Shown here: positions 6,961 to 14,186 of the stretch, piece by piece | How positions within the stretch are numbered: position 1 is the first letter of the stretch | How the letters are laid out: each line of letters starts with the position of its first letter | NCBI GenBank assembly: GCA_029855985.1 | Contig: JAGSHR010000218.1 | Coordinates: 1 to 16,928 of the forward strand | Source: Candidatus Njordarchaeota archaeon | GTDB taxonomy: Archaea; Thermoproteota; JANJXX01; Panguiarchaeales; Panguiarchaeaceae | Reading direction: 5' to 3' | DNA length: 16,928 bases | Made by a program: the position numbers and the translations under genes | The notes under the pieces: model-generated | The model's input: the letters and a program-made list of their open reading frames with translations, nothing else | What the model was told of the DNA's origin: nothing | Database searches by the model: none

Positions 6961-8000
6961 CTTATTTGTATTAGTGGTTTTTTGTAGCTAACACCTTCAT
7001 ATACTTGTATTATTTCATCTCCTTTCTTTGTTTCCGCTAGAAGCTTTATCCACCTCATCCCTACCCCGAACAGTTTAGCTGTGGGATCAAATGGCAACCA
7101 TTCTCCATTCACTTCAATTTCCACCCATGCATGCCCCTCTAATGTCAGATCTTCTTTAATGAAGAAACCTTTAACAAATCTCGAGTTTATACCCACACTT
7201 TTTAGCACCATTACTACTAAGTCGCTTATTTCATCACATGCAGCATGTCCTGTTTGCAGTGCATATATAGCACCGTAACGTTGATAGTTTGTTCTATACT
7301 CTAAGTGCTGGTTCAAGAAGGAGTATATTCTCTTCATTATGTTAATTAAATGGGTTTCTTCTCTAACTTCCTCTATTAACTTCGCGATATCTGGATGATT
7401 TCGCGTTAATTTTGTTACTAATTCGTTGTCCTCTCTTGCCTTGTTGATTTTACAGTCGTTTTCTTGGCAGTAGTGATAGGAGCTTAAGCCTCTTAGTTCA
7501 ATTTTTGCATCATAGCCAACCGTAATTCCCTTTTTTAATGCGTTTTCAGGGATCTCTACCTCTAAGAATGTGTTTTCGTTTTTATCTTGTTTTATTTCCC
7601 CTGGTACTTCTGGGTTTAAGTCTATTAGTTTTTGGTGTTTGTTTGTTGGTGGAGCCGCTATTTTAATTGTTCCTCTCTTTGGTTTTCTTGCTAATAGCGG
7701 GTATTGAATAATTAGAGTTGTGTTTATTGGCCCCCCTATCTCTATGTGATCTATCATTTTTTCGTTGATGAGAAGCTTTGTTATTAGTCCGTAACCATTG
7801 AATTTTATTTCTTCTAGTTTTGGTAATGATACGTTTAGTGTTTTCACTCCCAAGACTAGTTTCTTTTGTATGCGTATTATGCAGTGCCATTCGTCTCCTA
7901 CTTTCACGAATTTGTCGCATTGAAAGCCTATAAAATCTAGTCTGTTTTTGGAGATAAATGTGAAGGCGTTTCTGGATATGTTTAATTGCAAGTTTCTCAC
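6957..8000 (-). CDS. Transglutaminase-fold (papain-like) protein of unknown role
   Basis: Protein of 347 residues without a signal peptide or membrane helix, so probably cytosolic. The C-terminal part is a transglutaminase-like core with a full triad: Cys255 in G-H-A-A-C-D-E, His290 in E-G-H-A-W-V-E and Asp305 in P-F-D-P-T-A. Archaeal members may act as proteases, amidases or cross-linkers; the substrate is unknown. Residues 1-190 look beta-rich, match no family I recognise, and contain a C-x4-C pair (178, 183). The GTG at 8000 has no strong ribosome site; it may be leaderless, or translation may begin at the TTG at 7991, for which GTGAG would serve as the site. The stop codon lies in a CTAG that also supplies the stop of the convergent DIPPS gene. 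No functional link to the DIP genes is evident. Confidence 0.8.
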   Translation of the reverse strand: MRNLQLNISRNAFTFISKNRLDFIGFQCDKFVKVGDEWHCIIRIQKKLVLGVKTLNVSLPKLEEIKFNGYGLITKLLINEKMIDHIEIGGPINTTLIIQYPLLARKPKRGTIKIAAPPTNKHQKLIDLNPEVPGEIKQDKNENTFLEVEIPENALKKGITVGYDAKIELRGLSSYHYCQENDCKINKAREDNELVTKLTRNHPDIAKLIEEVREETHLINIMKRIYSFLNQHLEYRTNYQRYGAIYALQTGHAACDEISDLVVMVLKSVGINSRFVKGFFIKEDLTLEGHAWVEIEVNGEWLPFDPTAKLFGVGMRWIKLLAETKKGDEIIQVYEGVSYKKPLIQIS

Positions 8001-8223
8001 TTTTGGTATTTATTTTTTCGATTCGTGGATTATAATACTGTCTTTTATTTGAAAAAACATGCTCAAACTTAAATATTTATTTTAGTGATAACATTTGACT
8101 AAATAAAATAATTCAATATTTTCCTCAATAAATACATTTGATAAACCGTAAATGTTAAGAATGCAAAAATGAAAAAACGTAATATCATCGAAAATAACTT
8201 GGATTTCTAAACAGGGAGTACTA
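8001..8223. promoter_or_regulatory. Divergent promoter region of the transglutaminase-like and G6PD-like genes
   Basis: A 223-nt AT-rich gap. A plus-strand TATA-like element (around 8063-8079, CAAACTTAAATATTTA) would start transcription about 120 nt before the TTG at 8224. On the minus strand, AAAAAATAAATA near 8007-8018 is close enough to the GTG at 8000 for a leaderless transcript. GGGAG at 8214-8218 is the ribosome site for the plus-strand gene. Nothing else is convincing. Confidence 0.4.
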
Positions 8224-9345
8224 TTGCCATTAGCATTTATAGTTGTTGGTTTCGGCCAATTAGTAAAGGAGAGACTACTACCAAGCCTATTCACAGTGAT
8301 CAACGAATTGGATAAACAGGAGCTCCACGAGCTCTATGGAATTGAAGAGATAACTTTAATGGTTCTAACGAGGAATCCCCAAAGCGTAGATGAGTACTTA
8401 AATCAACTGGGCTCAAGTGAAATCCTCAAAGTGAAAACCGTTGACATTAATGAACTTAGTAAATTAAACGAGTCGCTCCAAGAGTTTAACACAAGATATG
8501 CCTACATTGCGTCCCCGAATGAGACACATGCAATGTACCTAGAATTTTTCATCGACAAGGCTAACATGATCTTTGTAGAAAAACCAATTTGCGAGCACTA
8601 TAAGGAAATCGAACCACTATTAGAGAAAATTGACGAGGAAACACAGAGAAAAATCAGGATGATAGATCACTACCTCTACAAAGGACCAATAAGAGACCTA
8701 ATAATCAACCTAACAAAGTACTATCATCTCATTGGAGAAATAGAAAAAATCAAATTCTACCTACTGGAGAAGGATCCAATTGATAAGAATAGGCAGTGGC
8801 TATATCGATCAGGAGCTGTTAGAGATTTTCTTAGCCATTTTTTGAGCATAATTTTTAAACTCAATGAAATGTATCCAAGGATTATTCCCAGTAAACCGGT
8901 GAAGATTCTGGGAGTAAAAAAGGCGAGGTATTCTTTCAAAGACCTAGACTACGAGGTTGAGGTTGCTAAAGAGGAGTTAGCGGAGACTTACGCGGAAATA
9001 AAGATGAAGGTTGATTACCTGCCAGCCCAAGTGTACATTGGGAGAGGAGTCGAGGCGGATAGGAAACAGTTGATCATTGAGGGAGACAAAGCGGATATAA
9101 TCATTGATCTCATTAAAAATGAGACAGTGTTAAAATCAAATGGCAAAAAAGTTCCCTTGTATAGTGCCCCTAGCGAGCCAAAAAGCGAGTATTATTACAT
9201 ATTAAAGGAAATTCTCACAAAAGAGAGAAACATTGGACTTGGCTTTAACTATGCAATATTAGAGGTCAAAATATTCGATGTCTTGGATAAATACGAATCC
9301 ACAAAGACATATAAAATTGGAACTCACCCAAAGTTCTTCCTTTGA
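8224..9345 (+). CDS. Compact glucose-6-phosphate dehydrogenase-like oxidoreductase
   Basis: Predicted cytosolic NAD(P)-dependent dehydrogenase of 373 residues. By eye it matches glucose-6-phosphate dehydrogenase landmarks along its whole length: G-Q-L-V-K-E-R-L-L-P-S-L-F (11-23) against G-D-L-A-K-R-K-L-x-P-A-L-F; Arg50 after strand 2 (L-T-R-N-P); V-E-K-P at 118-121; D-H-Y-L-Y-K at 148-153 against the family signature D-H-Y-L-G-K; G-A-V-R-D-F-L-S-H-F-L at 197-207, with His205 where the catalytic base sits; and T-Y-K-I-G-T near the end against the terminal Y-x-x-G-S. Classical enzymes have about 480-510 residues, so over 100 are missing, probably loops of the C-terminal beta domain. A Gfo/Idh/MocA oxidoreductase of another specificity is the alternative, since the folds are related. 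TTG start, with GGGAG 5 nt upstream. Probably a single-gene unit. Confidence 0.78.
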   Translation: MPLAFIVVGFGQLVKERLLPSLFTVINELDKQELHELYGIEEITLMVLTRNPQSVDEYLNQLGSSEILKVKTVDINELSKLNESLQEFNTRYAYIASPNETHAMYLEFFIDKANMIFVEKPICEHYKEIEPLLEKIDEETQRKIRMIDHYLYKGPIRDLIINLTKYYHLIGEIEKIKFYLLEKDPIDKNRQWLYRSGAVRDFLSHFLSIIFKLNEMYPRIIPSKPVKILGVKKARYSFKDLDYEVEVAKEELAETYAEIKMKVDYLPAQVYIGRGVEADRKQLIIEGDKADIIIDLIKNETVLKSNGKKVPLYSAPSEPKSEYYYILKEILTKERNIGLGFNYAILEVKIFDVLDKYESTKTYKIGTHPKFFL

Positions 9346-9392
9346 AAAAGATAGAACGCGAAAAACCCCGTACAACCTTTATCTAAAACTCG

Positions 9393-9406
9393 TTTTTAAT
9401 TAAAAA
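9393..9406. terminator. Possible bidirectional poly-T terminator
   Basis: TTTTTAATTAAAAA is a 14-nt perfect palindrome that gives a T-run on each strand, placed in the 86-nt gap between two convergent genes. Archaeal termination relies mainly on T-tracts, so one element could serve both sides. Confidence 0.45.
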
Positions 9407-9431
9407 ATAGTTGAAGAGGATTAAACTAAAC

Positions 9432-10607
9432 TCATTCATATTTCAATGCGACAATTGGATCCAACTTTGAGGCTCTCCATGATGGGTACAAACCAGCGAT
9501 AATGCTCAGTATAACTGACATTAACCAAACCTGGAATACAACGTCAAACGAAAAGATGGGGTACACAAATGGTAAACTCTTAAAGAAAAACTCCCTTAAC
9601 AAGTGTGCTAATGCGAAGCCCCCAAGTATCCCCACAGTCCCTCCCACCAATCCTATTATCGCCGCTTCATATAGAAACATCTTGAGTATATGGTAATTCT
9701 TGTACCCGATTGCTTTAAGCACTCCTATCTCCTTAATTCTCTCGAGCATTGATGTATATAGAGTTGTGATTATTCCAATTGCTGCAACTAGCAATGACAC
9801 AAATGAAACGCTTGATATAAAAAACGAAAATGTGTTTATGATCCTATCAACGGTCTCTTTCATGCTCTGTGGGGTTAGTGTGTCCACGTCCCAATTAGAT
9901 TTTATGTAATCAGCGATTTCATCATTCAGATCCGCGTCGGCTGTGATAACATATAAACCATCGTATCGTCCATTCCTGTTAAAGAAGTTATTGGCCGCCC
10001 TCAGTGACATGAAAACTACTTGATCTACGGGGCTTACGAAGCTACCGAAATATGCGAGTACGCCTCTTACTGAAAAACTCTTCTTTTTGTACTTTGTTTC
10101 CCCGTTTTCATCAGTGTACTTGTAAATTATTTGAATAGATTGGCCTACGTGGATGGGTGTTTTGAAACTGTTCGCTATTTGATTACCTAAGAGCACCCCT
10201 GAAATATCGGTTTCCGCGACGAGATCGCCTTCTTCCACTTCAAGTCCCTTGTAAATGTAGTGCAACTTGTCCTGCTCTATCCCAGTGACAAATACAGTTC
10301 TCGATTCTCCTTGAAAGTTTACTACCGCATAAGTTTGAATGAATGGTATCACATCCACTACTCCACGAATCCTCTTAATTTTGTCAACCAACCAATCCTT
10401 TATCTCGAAGTCGCTCCCCCGCTGTGTTACAACTATTAGGTTCGTTCCAAATTTTTCTGCTTCCTTGTTAACGAAGTCTTTAGTTCCATTGCTTAACCCG
10501 TTGATTGAAACCAGTAAGGATGCTCCTATGATTACCATTAGTATGGTGAGTGCTGACCGTATTCTACGCTCTTTGAGGGCTTCTAGGGCTAGTATTAGGA
10601 AGTCCAT
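9432..10607 (-). CDS. MacB/FtsX-type ABC transporter permease
   Basis: Membrane protein of 391 residues with the MacB plan: one helix near residues 19-40, a large extracellular domain of about 220 residues, then three helices forming the FtsX domain. The FtsX signature is clear (E-R-I-K-E-I-G-V-L-K-A-I-G-Y) and the C-terminal Y-P-S-W-R-A-S-K-L-D-P-I-V-A-L-K-Y-E ending is typical. Such permeases do not form a classical channel; they couple ATP hydrolysis to movements outside the membrane, to extrude or release lipids, peptides or proteins. It is the last gene of the operon: its ATG comes 3 nt after the preceding stop, with the AGGTGAG ribosome site inside that gene's last codons. The true substrate is unknown. 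Confidence 0.88.
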   Translation of the reverse strand: MDFLILALEALKERRIRSALTILMVIIGASLLVSINGLSNGTKDFVNKEAEKFGTNLIVVTQRGSDFEIKDWLVDKIKRIRGVVDVIPFIQTYAVVNFQGESRTVFVTGIEQDKLHYIYKGLEVEEGDLVAETDISGVLLGNQIANSFKTPIHVGQSIQIIYKYTDENGETKYKKKSFSVRGVLAYFGSFVSPVDQVVFMSLRAANNFFNRNGRYDGLYVITADADLNDEIADYIKSNWDVDTLTPQSMKETVDRIINTFSFFISSVSFVSLLVAAIGIITTLYTSMLERIKEIGVLKAIGYKNYHILKMFLYEAAIIGLVGGTVGILGGFALAHLLREFFFKSLPFVYPIFSFDVVFQVWLMSVILSIIAGLYPSWRASKLDPIVALKYE

Positions 10608-10610
10608 GTT

Positions 10611-12206
10611 TCACTCACCTTTCTTTCTAACATATGCGACCGCAAGGATCAAAATGACAAGTATTGTAGTCCCCAAGTAGAGTAATTCATTTCCAACTGG
10701 TTGTTGATTTTCTTCTCCCGTGGACTGTGTGTTTTCATTAGATGCTATAACTCTTATGTAGACCGTGAATGTGAATTCGTGTTCTTCATAGAGGTCGTCC
10801 GTGTATTTTACTTTGAATTTTACTTTGTACGTTCCTGGTGTAACATTTTTAACGTACGCGTTGAAACTGAACGGTGTTGGCGAGTTTGCATCTACGTCGC
10901 CAATGTATGTGTAGGGGACATACTCTGGTTCTATTACGTCTGTTGTTTCAAGTGTTATGTTTGTGAATTTAGCTAGTACGTTTCCTGTGTTTAGGAGTGT
11001 TCCAGATATCGTTATTTTTTGCCCTGGCGTCGCAGGGGATGGGTCAACGATTATGTCATAGACTTTCATTGATATTAAACCCCGAACAGCGAGGCCCAAG
11101 TTATAGTTCTCGTTGTAGTTGTTTCCATTGCTGTCCCTGTAAACAATCGTTATTGATAGCACGCCGCTTTGCCCAACTAATGCTTCTGGAACATAAATCT
11201 CCGCAGTCACTGATAGTACTTGCCCTTCCGTTACGTTCTCGAATGTGTAAGAGGAATCGCTCAGTAGCGCAATTTGCTGAGGAACTGCTAGATTAACCGT
11301 CACTGTTCCCACCCAAATGTTGTTAGAGATGTTCACGTGCACCTCGTTTACTCTACCAGCATATAGAAAGTCTGTTGACGTTGTAACGTTTGTTTCAATT
11401 TTCCTATTGATGACAATTGTCCAAGTGTTAGTTGTTGTTAAGTTTCCATCTGATACTTGCACTTCAAATGTGTGGGATCCAACTTCCGATTCGTTGGCGG
11501 TGAAAGTGAAATTCTCACCGTAACCAATTGTTTCCCCGTCGTAAACCCACTCTATTGTTATCGTGTCATTATCCGGGTCGCTTGCTTTTATTTGGAATTG
11601 AGCCCACTCCCCTACTGTTAAAGTCACTGGGTTTGTTTGTGGGTTATACGAGTAGATTACTGGTGCTTGGTTGTTCAGAATCACTTTGATTTGAAACTTC
11701 TTGGGCTCCCCAACTCTAAATGTTCCGTTTACTTGTACATTGTAAGTGACGGTGAGGTTCATGTAGTAAGCTCCCTTTACTGCGTCATCGTCTATGTCCA
11801 AGTTGAATGTTAAAGAAAATGAGCCCGATGGCAATATATCTCCTGTTTGGTTAAAAACATCTCCAGCTTGAATCGGTTGCCCTTCTGCTCTAGATTTGTT
11901 ACTCTCTGTAACGGTATCCCTAAACGGGTAAATTAACTCTAGGTCTCCAACAACACCTCGCAACGTGAAGTTCGAGTTATTGTGAATTATCACGGTTAAC
12001 GGAACATTTCTCGCTCCGGGGCTTACAACTTGGACGTTATTTGGCGGTGTGCCCCAGAAAACTCTCTCAACGTACATGTCAACGTTTACAGCAGCGTCCA
12101 CTTTTATGGGAGCGTTCAATACGGGTATCACACTCATAAATACTATGAGGGCGATTATCCCAGAAACTTTCCTTTTATTCCATATTTTCCTAATTTTTTC
12201 ATTCAT
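10611..12206 (-). CDS. Secreted, C-terminally anchored Ig/PKD-like protein of the ABC operon
   Basis: Extracellular protein of 531 residues with a signal peptide (about 1-39), beta-sandwich domains and a single C-terminal helix (about 507-526) followed by R-K-K-G-E. One domain near 178-270 resembles PKD/Ig modules (D-P-D-N-D, then a G-S-H-T-F-E-V-Q-V-S-D-G type strand). Another, near 380-490, resembles the NEW3/CARDB group (D-P-S-P-A-T-P-G-Q, then T-G-N-V-L-A). The overall plan is that of the S-layer-domain-like proteins (COG1361 type) often found beside MacB-like ATPase and permease genes in archaea. Many N-x-S/T sequons suggest glycosylation. It begins 2 nt after the ATPase stop and ends 3 nt before the permease start, so it is probably a functional partner, such as an extracellular adaptor. 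Confidence 0.8.
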   Translation of the reverse strand: MNEKIRKIWNKRKVSGIIALIVFMSVIPVLNAPIKVDAAVNVDMYVERVFWGTPPNNVQVVSPGARNVPLTVIIHNNSNFTLRGVVGDLELIYPFRDTVTESNKSRAEGQPIQAGDVFNQTGDILPSGSFSLTFNLDIDDDAVKGAYYMNLTVTYNVQVNGTFRVGEPKKFQIKVILNNQAPVIYSYNPQTNPVTLTVGEWAQFQIKASDPDNDTITIEWVYDGETIGYGENFTFTANESEVGSHTFEVQVSDGNLTTTNTWTIVINRKIETNVTTSTDFLYAGRVNEVHVNISNNIWVGTVTVNLAVPQQIALLSDSSYTFENVTEGQVLSVTAEIYVPEALVGQSGVLSITIVYRDSNGNNYNENYNLGLAVRGLISMKVYDIIVDPSPATPGQKITISGTLLNTGNVLAKFTNITLETTDVIEPEYVPYTYIGDVDANSPTPFSFNAYVKNVTPGTYKVKFKVKYTDDLYEEHEFTFTVYIRVIASNENTQSTGEENQQPVGNELLYLGTTILVILILAVAYVRKKGE

Positions 12207-12208
12207 TT

Positions 12209-13315
12209 TTATTCCCTCGGTTTTTCAACAATTTCTTCTCTCAAAACTTTACCATCCCTAATGTGAATGATTCTATCAGCGTATTCGGCGACTTCCCTAT
12301 CGTGAGTAACAACAATGACGGTGGTTCCAAACTCTTTGTTCATTTTCTTAAGGTAGTGCATTACTTCAGCACCAGTCTTAGAATCCAAGTTTCCTGTTGG
12401 TTCGTCAGCCAATATTATTGTTGGATCATTCATCAGGGCTCTCGCGATGGCAACCCTCTGCTGTTGCCCACCACTAAGATATTTCGGGGATCTATAAATC
12501 TCGCTTTCCAAGCCAACAGCTTTTAGAAGTCTCTTAGCTTTTTCTATTCGCTCTTTTTTGCTCATTCCCGTGACTATTGCGGGTAATTCAACGTTTCTTA
12601 GCACAGTCGTCCTATTGATCAAGTTGAATGACTGAAAGATAAATCCAATCTTCTTGTTTCTAAGGTAGGCTAACTCGTTATCACTTAGCTTTGATATATC
12701 GACTCCATCGATTAAAACTTTTCCTGAAGTTGGCCTATCAAGTGCTCCAATCATGTTCAGTGTTGTTGATTTTCCAGAACCAGATGGCCCCATTATAGCT
12801 ACGAACTCACCTTTTTTAACTTTGAATGACATGCCCCTAAGTGCATGAACTACATGATTACCGACGACGTAGTCTTTCACTACATCCACTAGTTCAACAG
12901 CGTAGGGGGTATTCTTATCGAATCTCAGGTTTACATTTTCCTTTTGTTCCTTGTTTTGCATTAAGGGTATATTTAGCGCAGCTAATACTGGCACCAATGT
13001 CAAGTTCAAAGCATCAATCATACCGTCGGGATAAATGTTTAAAATCATCCTTAGCAATGCGTCTATAACTATAAGTATAGAGAAACCCTGTAGGAGTGCC
13101 TTGTTTCCCTTAGAGTATTTTATTAATGCGATAACGCCTATGCCGATTAGAAGGATCTTTTGAAACAGTAATGGTGATTTCAGATTGGTCCAAAAAGCCC
13201 CTATAGCTTCAATTACTAATAGTGATATTATGATCATGCTTGTGTATAATGGAAAACCAATGGTTCCCTTGTCTGTTAGCTTTGTCGTTACTGATACTTT
13301 CTCTAACTTGTTCAT
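12209..13315 (-). CDS. MacB/LolD-type ABC ATPase with fused N-terminal membrane domain
   Basis: Protein of 368 residues. Residues 140-368 are a complete LolD/MacB-type ATPase: Walker A GPSGSGKS at 176-183, Q-loop Gln228, signature LSGGQQQRVAIARAL at 280-294, Walker B I-L-A-D-E at 301-305, G-N-L-D, and H-loop His338. The ATPase drives the permease at the end of the operon. Residues 1-125 are unusual for this class: four hydrophobic segments near 22-42, 50-66, 75-93 and 103-120, then a charged linker. LolD-type ATPases are normally free cytosolic subunits of about 230 residues, so this one is anchored in the membrane. First gene of the operon; its ATG is preceded by GGTGG. It diverges from a regulator gene. 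Confidence 0.88.
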   Translation of the reverse strand: MNKLEKVSVTTKLTDKGTIGFPLYTSMIIISLLVIEAIGAFWTNLKSPLLFQKILLIGIGVIALIKYSKGNKALLQGFSILIVIDALLRMILNIYPDGMIDALNLTLVPVLAALNIPLMQNKEQKENVNLRFDKNTPYAVELVDVVKDYVVGNHVVHALRGMSFKVKKGEFVAIMGPSGSGKSTTLNMIGALDRPTSGKVLIDGVDISKLSDNELAYLRNKKIGFIFQSFNLINRTTVLRNVELPAIVTGMSKKERIEKAKRLLKAVGLESEIYRSPKYLSGGQQQRVAIARALMNDPTIILADEPTGNLDSKTGAEVMHYLKKMNKEFGTTVIVVTHDREVAEYADRIIHIRDGKVLREEIVEKPRE

Positions 13316-13448
13316 TTTGAATTACCACCATTTATATGTATGGTTAATATGGTATTTGTTTGTTTCCTAATTGAAGATTATTTTACATTAAATTTTTAAA
13401 GTTTATGCATTATTAGATAATATTTGGGTTGTGGGAGGTTGATTTATT
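13316..13448. promoter_or_regulatory. Divergent promoter region of the ABC operon and its regulator
   Basis: A 133-nt AT-rich gap. AAATTTTTAAAG (around 13390-13401) is a TATA candidate for the regulator and also reads as one on the other strand. A short inverted repeat ATTAT-TAG-ATAAT lies at 13409-13421, near the expected regulator transcription start, and could be an autoregulatory operator. A strong ribosome site with GGGAGG (13433-13438) precedes the regulator TTG, and GGTGG at about 13325-13330 (minus strand) precedes the ATPase ATG. Confidence 0.45.
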
Positions 13449-14171
13449 TTGATAGAGGACAACAAAACCGTGGAACTAATATTGGATACTTTGGGACAGT
13501 CTGTTTGGGGCATGACCATTGAGGAAATCTCGAAAAAAACAAGAATGCATAGGAACACAATCTCAAAATATATGCAGAAGCTCGAGGAGGCAGGTGTTGT
13601 TGTAAAGAAACAGATTGGCAAGTACACATTTTGGCTACTGAAGTCCGTTTACAGATACTATGAATCTGATATGGTGAAAAGATTCTTGGAGTCAATTATT
13701 AGAATATCACTATTCACAAGTGAAAAATGCGGTGTTGGTCCCGAGGACTTTGGTAGAAGAATTGGTGAGGAAATAACAAAAATTACCATTCTTGAACACA
13801 TGAAAAAGGGCAAAATAAAGGAGGGGTTCCACGCAAACACATTCAAAGAATTAGCGGACATCTATATGCCCACAATTGTACCAAAACTAAAAGTTAAGAT
13901 TTTAAGACCAGACTTTACAGAGAAAATGATCTTCATTAACCTTCTAGGTTGCCCAAACAGAATAGAGGAATTTGAATACGTCTGCCAATTCTTTAAGGGT
14001 TACATTAGGGGGGTGCTTGACACTTTTAACATTGACTACAAATCCGTTGAGATCGTTGATGCAAAAAAAGACGAGGGGTTATGCAGGTATGGTATAATAT
14101 TCAATAGAGCACTCCAAGAAATTATTTTACAGTTTAAAGAATACTTCAAAAAAATGGGGGAAAAGAGTTAA
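13449..14171 (+). CDS. Winged-HTH transcriptional regulator with V4R-like sensor domain
   Basis: Predicted DNA-binding protein of 240 residues. Residues 10-62 form a winged helix (M-T-I-E-E-I-S-K-K-T-R-M-H-R-N-T-I-S-K-Y-M-Q-K-L-E-E-A-G-V, then a basic wing). The rest resembles the V4R small-molecule or redox sensor fold: C-x4-F-x-x-G-Y-I-R-G near 179-188, a glutamate at 201, and C-R-Y-G-I-I-F at 212-218. Four cysteines (94, 168, 179, 212) all lie in the sensor part and could bind metal or respond to redox state. It is transcribed away from the ABC operon and towards the surface-protein gene, so it probably controls one or both and perhaps itself. TTG start, with a strong ribosome site 5-6 nt upstream. 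The HTH is sure; V4R is a pattern match by eye. Confidence 0.75.
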   Translation: MIEDNKTVELILDTLGQSVWGMTIEEISKKTRMHRNTISKYMQKLEEAGVVVKKQIGKYTFWLLKSVYRYYESDMVKRFLESIIRISLFTSEKCGVGPEDFGRRIGEEITKITILEHMKKGKIKEGFHANTFKELADIYMPTIVPKLKVKILRPDFTEKMIFINLLGCPNRIEEFEYVCQFFKGYIRGVLDTFNIDYKSVEIVDAKKDEGLCRYGIIFNRALQEIILQFKEYFKKMGEKS

Positions 14172-14186
14172 AAGTGATAGTGTACC

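Noticed and set aside
8169..8210. Thirteen-codon ATG open frame ahead of the G6PD-like gene, as a leader peptide
   Set aside because: No Shine-Dalgarno motif, no attenuator hairpin, and AT-rich DNA gives such short frames by chance.
8082..8303. Minus-strand 73-codon open frame across the start of the G6PD-like gene
   Set aside because: It overlaps the well-supported start of the dehydrogenase-like gene on the other strand, has a low-complexity hydrophobic product, and shows no ribosome site.
10701..11523. Plus-strand frames opposite the secreted protein gene
   Set aside because: The coded peptides are Cys/Phe/Val-rich shadows with no ribosome sites; the minus-strand gene has a signal peptide, domains and an anchor.
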